Positions 25,020 through 33,510 of a stretch of 64,000 nucleotides of DNA are shown one piece after another; the first letter of the stretch is position 1; each line of letters opens with the position of its first letter. Location: NCBI GenBank assembly GCA_938074045.1, contig CALJGI010000021.1:1-64000 (forward strand), written 5' to 3'. The translations under genes and the position numbers were made by a program. The notes beneath the pieces were generated by a model. It did not search any database, was not told the origin of the DNA, and saw only the letters and a program-made list of their open reading frames with translations. Source of the DNA: an uncultured Halieaceae bacterium (GTDB lineage Bacteria; Pseudomonadota; Gammaproteobacteria; Pseudomonadales; Halieaceae).

Positions 25020-26376
25020 AAATAAAAATAGCGCCTATCGCGACGGGCGCTACGATCCTTATTGACCACAGCCAGAGTAACCAACCGGTGCGGGACTGAA
25101 CACCCATATCTGTCTGCATAGTTGACTCCTTGATAGCCCATCCGGCGAACAAGGCTATCAGCAGAGCATTGAGCGGCAGAATAAAATTCGACACCCCGTA
25201 GTCAAGAATCGAAAAGACCGTCTTGCCCGCTAACTGGGGAATCATGTCCAATGGCGTAAAATCCTTCCAGATATTGAAAGAGAACACAGCGGCGAAACTC
25301 AGCAACCAAACCATAAATCCGGTTAATGCAGCCGCCCGGGGTCGGGTCAGCCATTGCTTTTCCTCTGCCCAGGAAACAAAGGGCTCCATCATGCCAATGC
25401 CGGAAGTGAAGGCCGCAAAGAACACTGTGAGGAAGAAAAGCGGCGCTATAATTTGCGATCCTGGCATTTGTGCAAAGGCAACAGGCAGCGTAATGAATAC
25501 AAGGCCCGGCCCTTCACCGGCATCGAATCCGGCAGCAAACACAATGGGGAAAATCAGCAGACCCGCCAGAATTGCCGCTGCCGTATCTGACAATGCGATA
25601 GTCCAGGCGGCTGCTCCGATAGATACTGAGCGCGGCAGGTAAGCCCCATAGGCCAGCAGTGCACCGGTGCCGACCGCAATGGAAAAAAGTGACTGGCCCA
25701 GTGCAATCAATATGGCGTCGGGACCCAGCCTGGAAAAATCCGCTTCAAACATAAAGGCCAAGGCCCGGGCGGAATCCCCGGTAATATTCGCATAAATCGC
25801 CAAGCCGACCAATAAAACGGCGAGCGCGGGCATCATAAATTTAGCCACGGTTTCGATGCCGCGGCGCAAACCACTGCCCACCACAATAGTGACGCCAGCT
25901 ATCATTAAAGTAGCCGCAATTTCCATACTCACCGGCGAGTTGAGCGTATCGGTAAACAGCTGCGCCGCCTCTTGCTGGCTGGTTTCTACAAAGCGCCCGC
26001 GGGCCGCTTCCAACAGATAGGTCAGGGACCAACCGCCGACCACAGCGTAAAAACTCAATGCCAACAGGGGCGCTACAGAACTCATCCAACCGATCGCGCC
26101 CCATGAGGGGGACCTGGATTCCTCGGCGGCCACGTTGAATATTGTAGATACAGGGCTGGCCTGGCCACGACGGGCAATGGTCAGTTCGGCCATCACCAGG
26201 GGGACCCCAACAACAAATACAAAGCCCAGGTAAACCAGAACAAAGGCACCACCGCCATTCTCCCCCGCCACGTAGGGAAAACGCCAAAGGTTTCCCAGAC
26301 CAACGGAGCAACTGATCGTTGCCAGCAAAAATGTGGTGGGGGACGACCAGGTTTGTTCCTTGCGTACACCGCTCAT
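25003..26376 (-). CDS. Sodium:neurotransmitter-symporter-family (NSS) transporter
   Basis: A 457-residue protein with about 11 helices. SVGLGNLWRFPYVAGENGGGAF in helix 1 is the substrate- and sodium-binding signature shared with LeuT, Tyt1 and TnaT. Bacterial NSS members couple sodium to uptake of amino acids such as leucine, tyrosine or tryptophan. It lies convergent to the nine-gene operon with a 17-bp overlap of 3' ends. A role in delivering the operon's substrate is likely by proximity, but it is transcribed separately. Confidence 0.9.
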   Translation of the reverse strand: MSGVRKEQTWSSPTTFLLATISCSVGLGNLWRFPYVAGENGGGAFVLVYLGFVFVVGVPLVMAELTIARRGQASPVSTIFNVAAEESRSPSWGAIGWMSSVAPLLALSFYAVVGGWSLTYLLEAARGRFVETSQQEAAQLFTDTLNSPVSMEIAATLMIAGVTIVVGSGLRRGIETVAKFMMPALAVLLVGLAIYANITGDSARALAFMFEADFSRLGPDAILIALGQSLFSIAVGTGALLAYGAYLPRSVSIGAAAWTIALSDTAAAILAGLLIFPIVFAAGFDAGEGPGLVFITLPVAFAQMPGSQIIAPLFFLTVFFAAFTSGIGMMEPFVSWAEEKQWLTRPRAAALTGFMVWLLSFAAVFSFNIWKDFTPLDMIPQLAGKTVFSILDYGVSNFILPLNALLIALFAGWAIKESTMQTDMGVQSRTGWLLWLWSIRIVAPVAIGAIFIFNLLT

Positions 26377-26549
26377 GCAGGTTGCTCCGACGCTCTATCG
26401 GTGATTGGCAGAGCCCGGGATGTCAAAGGGTCGCAAAAACCGCACATTTTTATCGCTACCTTGTTGTTCTATTATGGTTAGCCCATGTCAGGCAATGTAG
26501 CATATACATTCTATGAACCCCATCCTGTAAGCGAGAGCGTATAGCCGCT

Positions 26550-27608
26550 ATGTCCGAACCTGTTAGCCCCCGACTGAAACCCTACCGAGTAGATTTGGTA
26601 GACGGCGAACGTTATAGCTGGTGTGCTTGCGGGCTTAGCAAAGCCCAACCTTTTTGCGATGGTTCTCACCGGGATTCGTTCTTCAAACCCTTGCAATTTC
26701 ACGCCAGCACGACAGGACCTGCAGTCTTGTGTGGTTGCAAGCAGTCAAATACTGCCCCACATTGCGATGGCAGCCACAACAATCTCAGCGAAGCATACGA
26801 GGAGGATGAGCGCTCGGTGGCGGAGTTACTCAGCCTGACCTCCGAATCGCTGTTCAACGAGCAAGGGCGAGCGCAACTTGACGGTGGTTGCTACGTGCAG
26901 AGGCCCGAGGGACTTCAGTGGCACCTCATGGGCGGGCTGGAGGTAGCTCCCGTGATCACCAGTGTCGATGGCGCAATACACTTGAGCCAATATGCGGCGC
27001 GTCTAACATCAAAGCAAACAGAACACCTTAGCTGTGGTATGGGCGCAATGGTGATGTACGTGGATAAGGGTACGGTGACCTTACACCTGGAGGGCGCGGA
27101 GCTACCTCTCACAGAGCGAACGGGGGTTTACATCAAGCCCGGTGAAAGCTTTAGTCTTGAAGGCAGCGGCGAAGAAGCCGCACACTGTTTGTTCTGTATC
27201 TGCCCAGGATCCTTTAGTCTACAGACGGCGGAAGTGTCGAACAGTGGTGGCGTCGATGAACTGTCGAAGCGAGTGGTAGCCTATAATCCTGTGCTGGTTG
27301 AAGCGATGGCCGATCGGTTTTACCAGGTGCTGGTTGGAGAGGCCGTGGGCAGCAACGATATCAGCCAGTTCATTGGTCAAATTCCGCAATCCAAGGCCGT
27401 CCCCCACCGGCATCTCTACGAGGAAACCATACTGATTCTGAGTGGTCAGGGTATGTTGTGGACTGAAAACTATCGAGCGGCGGTGGCCCCCGGCGATTTT
27501 GTATTCTTACCGGCACAGCAGGAGCATTCTCTACAATGCCACAGCGAAGCTGGAATGGAACTGGTCGGACACTTTTACCCGGCTGGATCACCTACCATCA
27601 ACTACTAG
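26550..27608 (+). CDS. Double-CDGSH iron-sulfur / bicupin fusion protein
   Basis: A 352-residue fusion. Two complete CDGSH [2Fe-2S] sites occupy the first 80 residues: C25, C27, C36 and H40 in CACGLSKAQPFCDGSH, and C61, C63, C72 and H76 in CGCKQSNTAPHCDGSH. A linker follows, then two cupin barrels. The first (about 145-210) lacks a clear histidine set. The second has PHRHLYEE and a later EHSLQCH, so a 3-His/1-Glu metal site is probable. CDGSH proteins transfer electrons or clusters; a metal cupin could be a dioxygenase or isomerase, so an electron-fed oxygenase is a possibility. It is divergent from the NSS gene and convergent with the OMP gene at 27625. Confidence 0.85.
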   Translation: MSEPVSPRLKPYRVDLVDGERYSWCACGLSKAQPFCDGSHRDSFFKPLQFHASTTGPAVLCGCKQSNTAPHCDGSHNNLSEAYEEDERSVAELLSLTSESLFNEQGRAQLDGGCYVQRPEGLQWHLMGGLEVAPVITSVDGAIHLSQYAARLTSKQTEHLSCGMGAMVMYVDKGTVTLHLEGAELPLTERTGVYIKPGESFSLEGSGEEAAHCLFCICPGSFSLQTAEVSNSGGVDELSKRVVAYNPVLVEAMADRFYQVLVGEAVGSNDISQFIGQIPQSKAVPHRHLYEETILILSGQGMLWTENYRAAVAPGDFVFLPAQQEHSLQCHSEAGMELVGHFYPAGSPTINY

Positions 27609-27624
27609 CACCCCCAACTGCGCA

Positions 27625-28914
27625 CTACCAATAGTAAACCCAGCGCAGAAAAACCCGATCTGTACCCCCTGTGGTCGCCCTCTCAACCACGCTGAGCATC
27701 GGTATATCAATCGTACCGTACTCCTCACCTATTCCCCCGGTCGTTAACGTCATACCAAAATCAAGTCGCTGATTGTCGGAAGGGTCGATACTGATGCTGG
27801 TTTGCCAAAGGGATGAGTCATCATGCAGATTTGTTATGCCAACCAGAGTTTGCGTGATCAAAGGATGCCATTGGTAGGTAAAACCAACCGACAAATAGTG
27901 CTTCATCAGGCCAAATACTTCTCCTGCACTCAGCCGTGTTACCAGCGCTTCAGGCATTTGCGCCAGATTGATAACATCATCTTCAATACCGAATCCGTTG
28001 CGGTAATACTCCGCAAAAACATAGGCAGATCGTCCCGCCAGTTCAAGGCTGTAGTCAACACTGACAACCCCGGACAAGGCCCAGCCGCCGTCATTTTTTG
28101 CATCGGTTGCCAGCCAATCTGTCGACAGCATGGCGCCCTGCAGGGGTACTCTGTAACTGAGGCCGACGATGGTTTCATCGCGATGGCGACCAAGGACCAG
28201 GTCCACCTCCCTGTCATCCAGTAGCATGTGCCACCTGGTACCGTAAGAAGCTGATTCAATATTTCTATGGCCATCTCGGTCGCGACGTAAAACGGCCACC
28301 GCCTGTACATCATCTCCACCATCAAGCAAGCGATCCAGACGCACCAGGTCATCGCCCGGCTTAAAGTCGCGGTCCAGTGTGGTGGGAGCAAACGGCGAAA
28401 AGAGATCCATGGGGTTAAAGACCTTGCCGTTCCCCCAACTCAGGGCGTCACGCCCCACGGTAAGGCTGGTTTTCTGGCCCTGAAAAGTTATGGCTGCACG
28501 ATCAATGCGATGCGCAAATTGATGTCTTGCCCCATCATGCAGTTCCCAACTGAGATCCAGAGACCGGCTATTGTCGTCCAGTGTTACCTGGTCAAAACCA
28601 AGTTCACGGATGCCTGAGTCGAAGAAACTGTCACCGGAGATCAGCAAGGTCGTGTGATGCAATTCATAGGAGAAATTTTCACCTTGCCCACTAAACATTA
28701 AGCGCAGATCAGCACTCCCATCAATGGCTGGAGATCCTGTTTGCGCGCGTTGAATATCTGTGTCGGGGAGACTGGCAACCGCGGAGAAGAGCTTCACACG
28801 GGCATCGAATTCCTGGGCGTGCACGGTCTGTGAGCAGGTCAGCGACATGCCAGCAACAACAGCGACTATCCGGCTGCCCCGCGGGCGCGGCTGACGGCAT
28901 TCAGCCCTGGTCAC
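27625..28914 (-). CDS. Putative outer-membrane beta-barrel protein
   Basis: A 429-residue protein if started at GTG 28914, with AGGCGG upstream and a proper signal peptide (basic start, hydrophobic region ending near VHA-Q). ATG 28944 in the same frame is an alternative but leaves a 25-residue polar lead. The mature part is beta-rich with alternating hydrophobic residues and ends VFLRWVYYW, an aromatic C-terminus typical of outer-membrane barrels. The motif GRDALSWGNGKVFNPMDLF recalls DUF1302-type porins. It is the last gene of the Lol-like module and overlaps the ATPase gene by 14 bp. It may be the outer-membrane acceptor or exit of that transport system (inference). Confidence 0.7.
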   Translation of the reverse strand: MTRAECRQPRPRGSRIVAVVAGMSLTCSQTVHAQEFDARVKLFSAVASLPDTDIQRAQTGSPAIDGSADLRLMFSGQGENFSYELHHTTLLISGDSFFDSGIRELGFDQVTLDDNSRSLDLSWELHDGARHQFAHRIDRAAITFQGQKTSLTVGRDALSWGNGKVFNPMDLFSPFAPTTLDRDFKPGDDLVRLDRLLDGGDDVQAVAVLRRDRDGHRNIESASYGTRWHMLLDDREVDLVLGRHRDETIVGLSYRVPLQGAMLSTDWLATDAKNDGGWALSGVVSVDYSLELAGRSAYVFAEYYRNGFGIEDDVINLAQMPEALVTRLSAGEVFGLMKHYLSVGFTYQWHPLITQTLVGITNLHDDSSLWQTSISIDPSDNQRLDFGMTLTTGGIGEEYGTIDIPMLSVVERATTGGTDRVFLRWVYYW

Positions 28915-29608
28915 CCGCCTGGGTATCACTGACAATTTTGCCATCCTTTAATTGAATTCTACGCCTGGAAAAGGCCATCACGGCAGGGTCGTGTGTAGCC
29001 GTTATAATGGTCATACCCTGTTCTGTATTAATTTGTTGCAGCAGGTTGAGCAGATCAGCAGTGGCTGCGGAATCGAGATTGGCGCTGGGTTCATCCGCCA
29101 GCAGCAATAAAGGACGACTGACTATCGCTCTGGCCACTGCGACGCGCTGCTGCTGTCCTCCCGAAAGTTCTCCGGGCCTGCGGGTGGCGAGCTCGCCTAT
29201 CCCGAGAGCCTCCAGCATAGCCTCCGCTCGGGTATGCCGTTCCTCGGCATGAATGCCCTGCAATTGCATAATGAATTCTACATTCTCCAGCGCCGACAGA
29301 ACCGGTATAAGATTGAATGCCTGAAACACAAAACCAATTCGAGACAGCCGCAGATCGGCGAGGTCAGAACTATTGAGATCTCCAAGATTCACTCCGCCCA
29401 CTGACACGCTGCCACTACTGGGCTGGTCAAGGCCGCCTATGCAATTAAGGAGCGTGGATTTCCCCGATCCCGAGGGGCCAGCGAGGCTGACAAACTCACC
29501 AGATCTTACAGTGAGGTCGACGTCGCACAATGCCTCTATGGTGTTGGAACCATCGCGATAGCTGCGACCCAGTTTGGCGGTCTGCACAATGACTTCATCC
29601 CTGGACAT
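28901..29608 (-). CDS. ABC transporter ATP-binding protein (LolD/MacB type)
   Basis: A 235-residue ABC ATPase. Walker A GPSGSGKS is at 44-51, the signature LSGGQQQ at 148-154 and Walker B LLLLADEP at 167-174, followed by NLDS and the late H in ATHDPAVM. Size and motifs fit the LolD/MacB family that powers mechanotransmission to FtsX-fold permeases. Its start codon overlaps the last base of the upstream permease (29608), so the genes are translationally coupled. Confidence 0.93.
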   Translation of the reverse strand: MSRDEVIVQTAKLGRSYRDGSNTIEALCDVDLTVRSGEFVSLAGPSGSGKSTLLNCIGGLDQPSSGSVSVGGVNLGDLNSSDLADLRLSRIGFVFQAFNLIPVLSALENVEFIMQLQGIHAEERHTRAEAMLEALGIGELATRRPGELSGGQQQRVAVARAIVSRPLLLLADEPSANLDSAATADLLNLLQQINTEQGMTIITATHDPAVMAFSRRRIQLKDGKIVSDTQAGDQG

Positions 29609-30846
29609 TACTTTCTCATCGCCTCCAACGGGGTTATTTTCACCGCTCGCCAGGCGGGGTAAGCACTGGCAACAAGACCAAAAAAGAAGCTGGCTGACCC
29701 CACCATGACCAGATCCCTGACAAACAGTTTTGGCACAAGAAAACTCGATATATGGAAAGCTTCAACTCCCATCGCCCACTGGGTCAAGTCTATGCCGTCC
29801 CGTAACAGAGCAACTAGTCCCACGCCGATCAGTAATCCCAATGCCACGCCCACACAGACAATCATCAAACATTCAAGAATGACTTGTGAAAGCACCGCTG
29901 CGGGTTTCATTCCAACAGCCTGCAGCATTCCTATCTCCTTAACACGTTCCAGTACAGCCATAACCAGCGTGTTAATCAATCCAAACGCAAGTGCGGTCAT
30001 CATAATGGCAAACCATATGAGAATCGCAAAATCAGCATATTTGAACAGTGCCGCCGCCTGGGGCTGTAACTCGTCCCAACTAAGAACCGACATAACTGAG
30101 AATTCATCACGCATAGAATCAAGTAAACCTGGAAGATCGACCTCAGAAACCAGCCGGATCGAGATTTCAGTAACCTGCTCACTCTCCAGTAAGTCTTGTA
30201 GTGCGCTTCTTCCCGTTATGACAAAGGTTTTTTCAAGACCAGTTCCTTCGGCATCAAATACGCCAGCCACCCGGAAACCAGCCTCCTTGTTCTTGCCGTC
30301 CGCCCCACGACTCATCAAAACAATACGCCGGCCGGCGGTCGTTTCGATCCTCTCTGCCAGTGCCTTACCGACCAGCACGCGGCGATCCTCAGCTGACTTC
30401 AGCGATTCACCCGCAATTACCATCTCACTGAAGACGGACATACCCTCCTCTCGCAAAGGATCGATACCCAATAATTCTACTCCCCGGGTTTCACGCTCTG
30501 ACAGAATCACCCCGGGAACCCTGACTCGAGTAGTCCAACCCTTGATACGCTCAGATGCCAGAGGCGGTTGCCACTGCTCTGGGACAGAAAAGGACTCCTC
30601 CATGGATGGATCCGACTGATAACCGCTTGCCTGCACTTTGAGGTGGCCCGTGAAATTACCTATCACCGCATCGACCATATCCACCTGCCAACCGCGTATC
30701 AATGCATTAGCCAATACGATAGTCGCTACCGCTCCGAGAATGGCCAGAAAAATCATTCCATTACGTCTTCGTTGACGCCATACATTGCGCCAACTCATCT
30801 GCAACAGCAACTGCAGCGGTAACACTCGCAAGCTTTTATCACTCAC
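29608..30846 (-). CDS. FtsX/LolC-E-type ABC permease (second)
   Basis: A 412-residue permease. One N-terminal helix (MIFLAILGAVATIVLANALI), a periplasmic domain of about 200 residues, and three C-terminal helices give the MacB/LolCE arrangement. The helix after FGLINTLVMAVLERVKEIGMLQAVGM is the family signature. It ends WRAVKITPLEAMRK, the usual cytoplasmic end (P-x-x-A-L-R). Partner of the permease at 30839, with which it overlaps by 8 bp. Confidence 0.9.
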   Translation of the reverse strand: MSDKSLRVLPLQLLLQMSWRNVWRQRRRNGMIFLAILGAVATIVLANALIRGWQVDMVDAVIGNFTGHLKVQASGYQSDPSMEESFSVPEQWQPPLASERIKGWTTRVRVPGVILSERETRGVELLGIDPLREEGMSVFSEMVIAGESLKSAEDRRVLVGKALAERIETTAGRRIVLMSRGADGKNKEAGFRVAGVFDAEGTGLEKTFVITGRSALQDLLESEQVTEISIRLVSEVDLPGLLDSMRDEFSVMSVLSWDELQPQAAALFKYADFAILIWFAIMMTALAFGLINTLVMAVLERVKEIGMLQAVGMKPAAVLSQVILECLMIVCVGVALGLLIGVGLVALLRDGIDLTQWAMGVEAFHISSFLVPKLFVRDLVMVGSASFFFGLVASAYPAWRAVKITPLEAMRK

Positions 30847-32110
30847 GGCGCAGCGCTTCCACAGGATCTATGCGTAAAATCCTTCGTCCGGGGATGATAG
30901 CGGCAAGTTGGCACCCGAGGACAAACACTAAAGGGACCAACAGGAACTCTATTCCAAGCACTGCACCACGTATATGTGTTGGCAGCACAATGCCCTGCAT
31001 CATCTCCTCCATTCCATCAATTGGAATCCCCTGCAGAACCAACCAGACAAGGAGCGGCACAGCCAGCAGCACGCCGATTAATCCGCCGATAATCGCCAAC
31101 CAGAATGCCTCGATCTGCAGCATGCCGACAACACGCCAGGGCTTCATTCCGATCGCCATCAACATGCCGAGCTCTCTGGTTCGCTCGTAGAGAGTCATAA
31201 TGAACGTGTTCACAATACTGAACAAAACAATGCCACTGATAATGGCGTACATGATCCGCGCACTGATACGATCCAGTGAGATGCCCTGAACCACCTCCGG
31301 CAGCAGTTCCTGCCAGGTTCGTACCACAGCGCCTTCAGGTATCAAAGTGGATAGCGCGGGTGCAACCATCTCGGCGTCCGAAACGCTTTGCAGATTGATC
31401 ACGATATAACTGGCAGAGTTACCAAGAAAAAAGCCATCCTGGAAGGTCTGTAAGGGTATCTGCACCAGGCTGCGATCCAGTACCGCCTGTCCAGATTCAA
31501 AAATTCCCACAATATCTACTGCCAACGCAGCTACTCCACCTTCGGGTCCGCTGCCGAGAATGACAATTTCGCTCTCCAGGCCAACGTTCAAATTTTTCGC
31601 CAGCAGTGCTCCCATAACAATTTCGTTGCCAGCTGCCAGGTAACGGCCTTTGACAATCGCCGCCGGGAGCGATGACATCTCTAACTCGCGCTCTGGTTCG
31701 ACCCCTATGACCTGAACCCCAAAACTACGCTCACCAACCGAGAGCAGGGCAAAAGTCGCGGCTCTTTGCGACACCTGAGTAACGCTAGGATGGCCCAGAA
31801 TGCTCGCAGCCAATGCCTCACTATCATGCAGCAGATGTTCTAATCTGGGATCATCCAGATACTCCGGCGCTTGAATTTGCAGGTGGCCACTAAGCAGTTC
31901 AGTTGTGGCTTCAATCTGAGCAACGTAACTTCCCAGCTGCATACTGCGGGAAAACAAAAGCAAGACACAGGCAAATGCCACGCCCCCAGCCGTCAGCCAT
32001 GTACGCCGCGGATTACGCCATAGATTACGCCATGCAATCGCTGTAGCGGAAACGCCCCAGTCACCCCGAATTCCACCAGTTGATCTGGCTTCTGAATTAT
32101 CTTTACTCAC
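30839..32110 (-). CDS. FtsX/LolC-E-type ABC permease (first)
   Basis: A 423-residue permease with the same topology: N-terminal helix GGVAFACVLLLFSRSMQLG, large periplasmic domain, then three C-terminal helices with NTFIMTLYERTRELGMLMAIGM and IDPVEALRRE at the end. Two different permeases with one ATPase mirror LolC-LolE-LolD. It overlaps the LolA-like gene by 4 bp. Because the cargo protein is encoded beside it, this system is probably a dedicated paralogue of Lol and not the housekeeping set. Confidence 0.9.
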   Translation of the reverse strand: MSKDNSEARSTGGIRGDWGVSATAIAWRNLWRNPRRTWLTAGGVAFACVLLLFSRSMQLGSYVAQIEATTELLSGHLQIQAPEYLDDPRLEHLLHDSEALAASILGHPSVTQVSQRAATFALLSVGERSFGVQVIGVEPERELEMSSLPAAIVKGRYLAAGNEIVMGALLAKNLNVGLESEIVILGSGPEGGVAALAVDIVGIFESGQAVLDRSLVQIPLQTFQDGFFLGNSASYIVINLQSVSDAEMVAPALSTLIPEGAVVRTWQELLPEVVQGISLDRISARIMYAIISGIVLFSIVNTFIMTLYERTRELGMLMAIGMKPWRVVGMLQIEAFWLAIIGGLIGVLLAVPLLVWLVLQGIPIDGMEEMMQGIVLPTHIRGAVLGIEFLLVPLVFVLGCQLAAIIPGRRILRIDPVEALRRE

Positions 32111-32934
32111 CTTGCTACTTCCGACCCACCGGAGCGCAGGGAATAAACAGTAAACACGGCATCTTCAAGTTGCAGATCAAATTCTGCTTCCTGGTAACTG
32201 ATTTCAGTCCAACGGCCCTCCTCGTCAAATCGGGTCATACGCATTCGCGTCGCAAAGATTCGACCGCCCAGTTCAGCTATATCTATTGCCTTCAGGGACT
32301 TGATAAGGGCCATCTCCTGATCATAAAAATTGTGTTCCAGTAGTACGTAGTCTGACCGGAATACAATCACTTCCTTGCCCCACACGACTGGCGCCGACTC
32401 GTGTGGCACGGCTTCTATGGTGAACACTGTTACCCCATCATTTTCCACCGCGCTTGTCAGACGATGCTCATAATCCCTGAGCAGTGCATCGGTACGGGAC
32501 ATATCGTTGTAGGAAAAATCGGACCCGGCCCATCCCTGCGACATCATACTGTAGGGAAGTCTGATGACCCGATTGAGCCGAGGCGTATAAGTCCACATTT
32601 TCTCGCCTACCTTCAAGGTCGCGTTCCCCGCATCTCGTGCGGGCGCAACAAAGCGGATATAGCCTTCTTCACGGCCACGCGTCCAGGCTTCCAGTGAGCT
32701 GGTGCGCTCCCAATCCGGCCTGTGAATGGTCATTGACATTCGCACGTAGGAAGTCAGACCCCGGGTATGATCGATCACCCGCTCCAGCAGCGCGCGCGGA
32801 TCTACAGCAGGCTCACCTTTGACTTCTGACTGAGCCCCAGGAGTCCCTGCAAAGACCAGAAATATCGTCAGTGCCCAACAAGAACACGGCAAAAACCTCA
32901 CTAAATGAACGCTCCTATAAAATCGTGGTGCCAT
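32107..32934 (-). CDS. Outer-membrane lipoprotein-sorting (LolA-like) periplasmic protein
   Basis: A 275-residue protein with a signal peptide (hydrophobic stretch to about 30, cleavage near PGA-Q) and the half-barrel pattern of the LolA/PF17131-like family: LERVIDHTRGLTSYVRMSMTIHRPDW, MWTYTPRLNRVIRLPYSMMSQGWAGSDFSY and ALIKSLKAID. In such proteins a hydrophobic cavity carries lipid or lipoprotein. First gene of the five-gene module. Homologues of this type also partner MMPL exporters and DUF1302 proteins, so the cargo could be a lipid instead of a lipoprotein. Confidence 0.85.
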   Translation of the reverse strand: MAPRFYRSVHLVRFLPCSCWALTIFLVFAGTPGAQSEVKGEPAVDPRALLERVIDHTRGLTSYVRMSMTIHRPDWERTSSLEAWTRGREEGYIRFVAPARDAGNATLKVGEKMWTYTPRLNRVIRLPYSMMSQGWAGSDFSYNDMSRTDALLRDYEHRLTSAVENDGVTVFTIEAVPHESAPVVWGKEVIVFRSDYVLLEHNFYDQEMALIKSLKAIDIAELGGRIFATRMRMTRFDEEGRWTEISYQEAEFDLQLEDAVFTVYSLRSGGSEVAR

Positions 32935-33020
32935 TTTTATATGATTGTATCGGCAATCAACAAATTTAACATTGTACTACCTCAAACTCTCCAACACAGA
33001 GGGCTGCGAGGTATGATAAA

Positions 33021-33495
33021 TTGGCTAACTTCACTATCAGGATACGTTCTATACAATCTGTTCGCTTGGCCACTACGCAGTGCCGTACCACGAATAACAT
33101 AGCTGAAAATCTCGCTCAATTGGTTTCCCTTATTGAGCAAGCGGCTGAAGTTGGCACGCAACTTATCGTCACACCTGAGTTTGGCAACCGCACCATTTTC
33201 CATACGGATCAAAAAGAGGCCTGGGAGGTGTCTGTTACTCTGGATTCAGACTACGTCAGGACGGTGCAGGAGGCCGCTGCCACATCCGGCATCCATGCCG
33301 TCTTTAATGCCACGCGGCGCGGTGAGGACTCCCCTGAAATTTGTATCACCAATGGACACAACTCCTGTGCACTTGATGAGCCTTACAACCATATTCCGGT
33401 GCGAGCGGCAGCGATCACGCGACAAGGACTTGTTTGGCTTTGATCTGCAGGCCAGAAGGCGGCACGAGTTACACGACACCTTTCCTACCGTCTAA
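33021..33495 (+). pseudogene. Nitrilase-superfamily relic with internal deletion
   Basis: The frame from TTG 33021 gives about 110 residues matching the start of a carbon-nitrogen hydrolase: VRLATTQC, the helix before GTQLIVTPEFGN (catalytic Glu) and HAVFNATRRGED. The lysine and cysteine catalytic segments are missing. The frame then stops at 33443. In another frame, LFGFDLQARRRHEL (ending at 33495) resembles a nitrilase C-terminal tail. The simplest reading is an internal deletion with frame loss. An intact nitrilase is at 18132. A short expressed fragment cannot be ruled out. Confidence 0.6.
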
Positions 33496-33510
33496 CCACC
33501 AACGATATGG

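Noticed and set aside
33133-33495. A separate 120-codon gene.
   Set aside because: It overlaps the nitrilase fragment in another frame, and only its last part resembles a nitrilase tail. It is better explained as part of the same relic.
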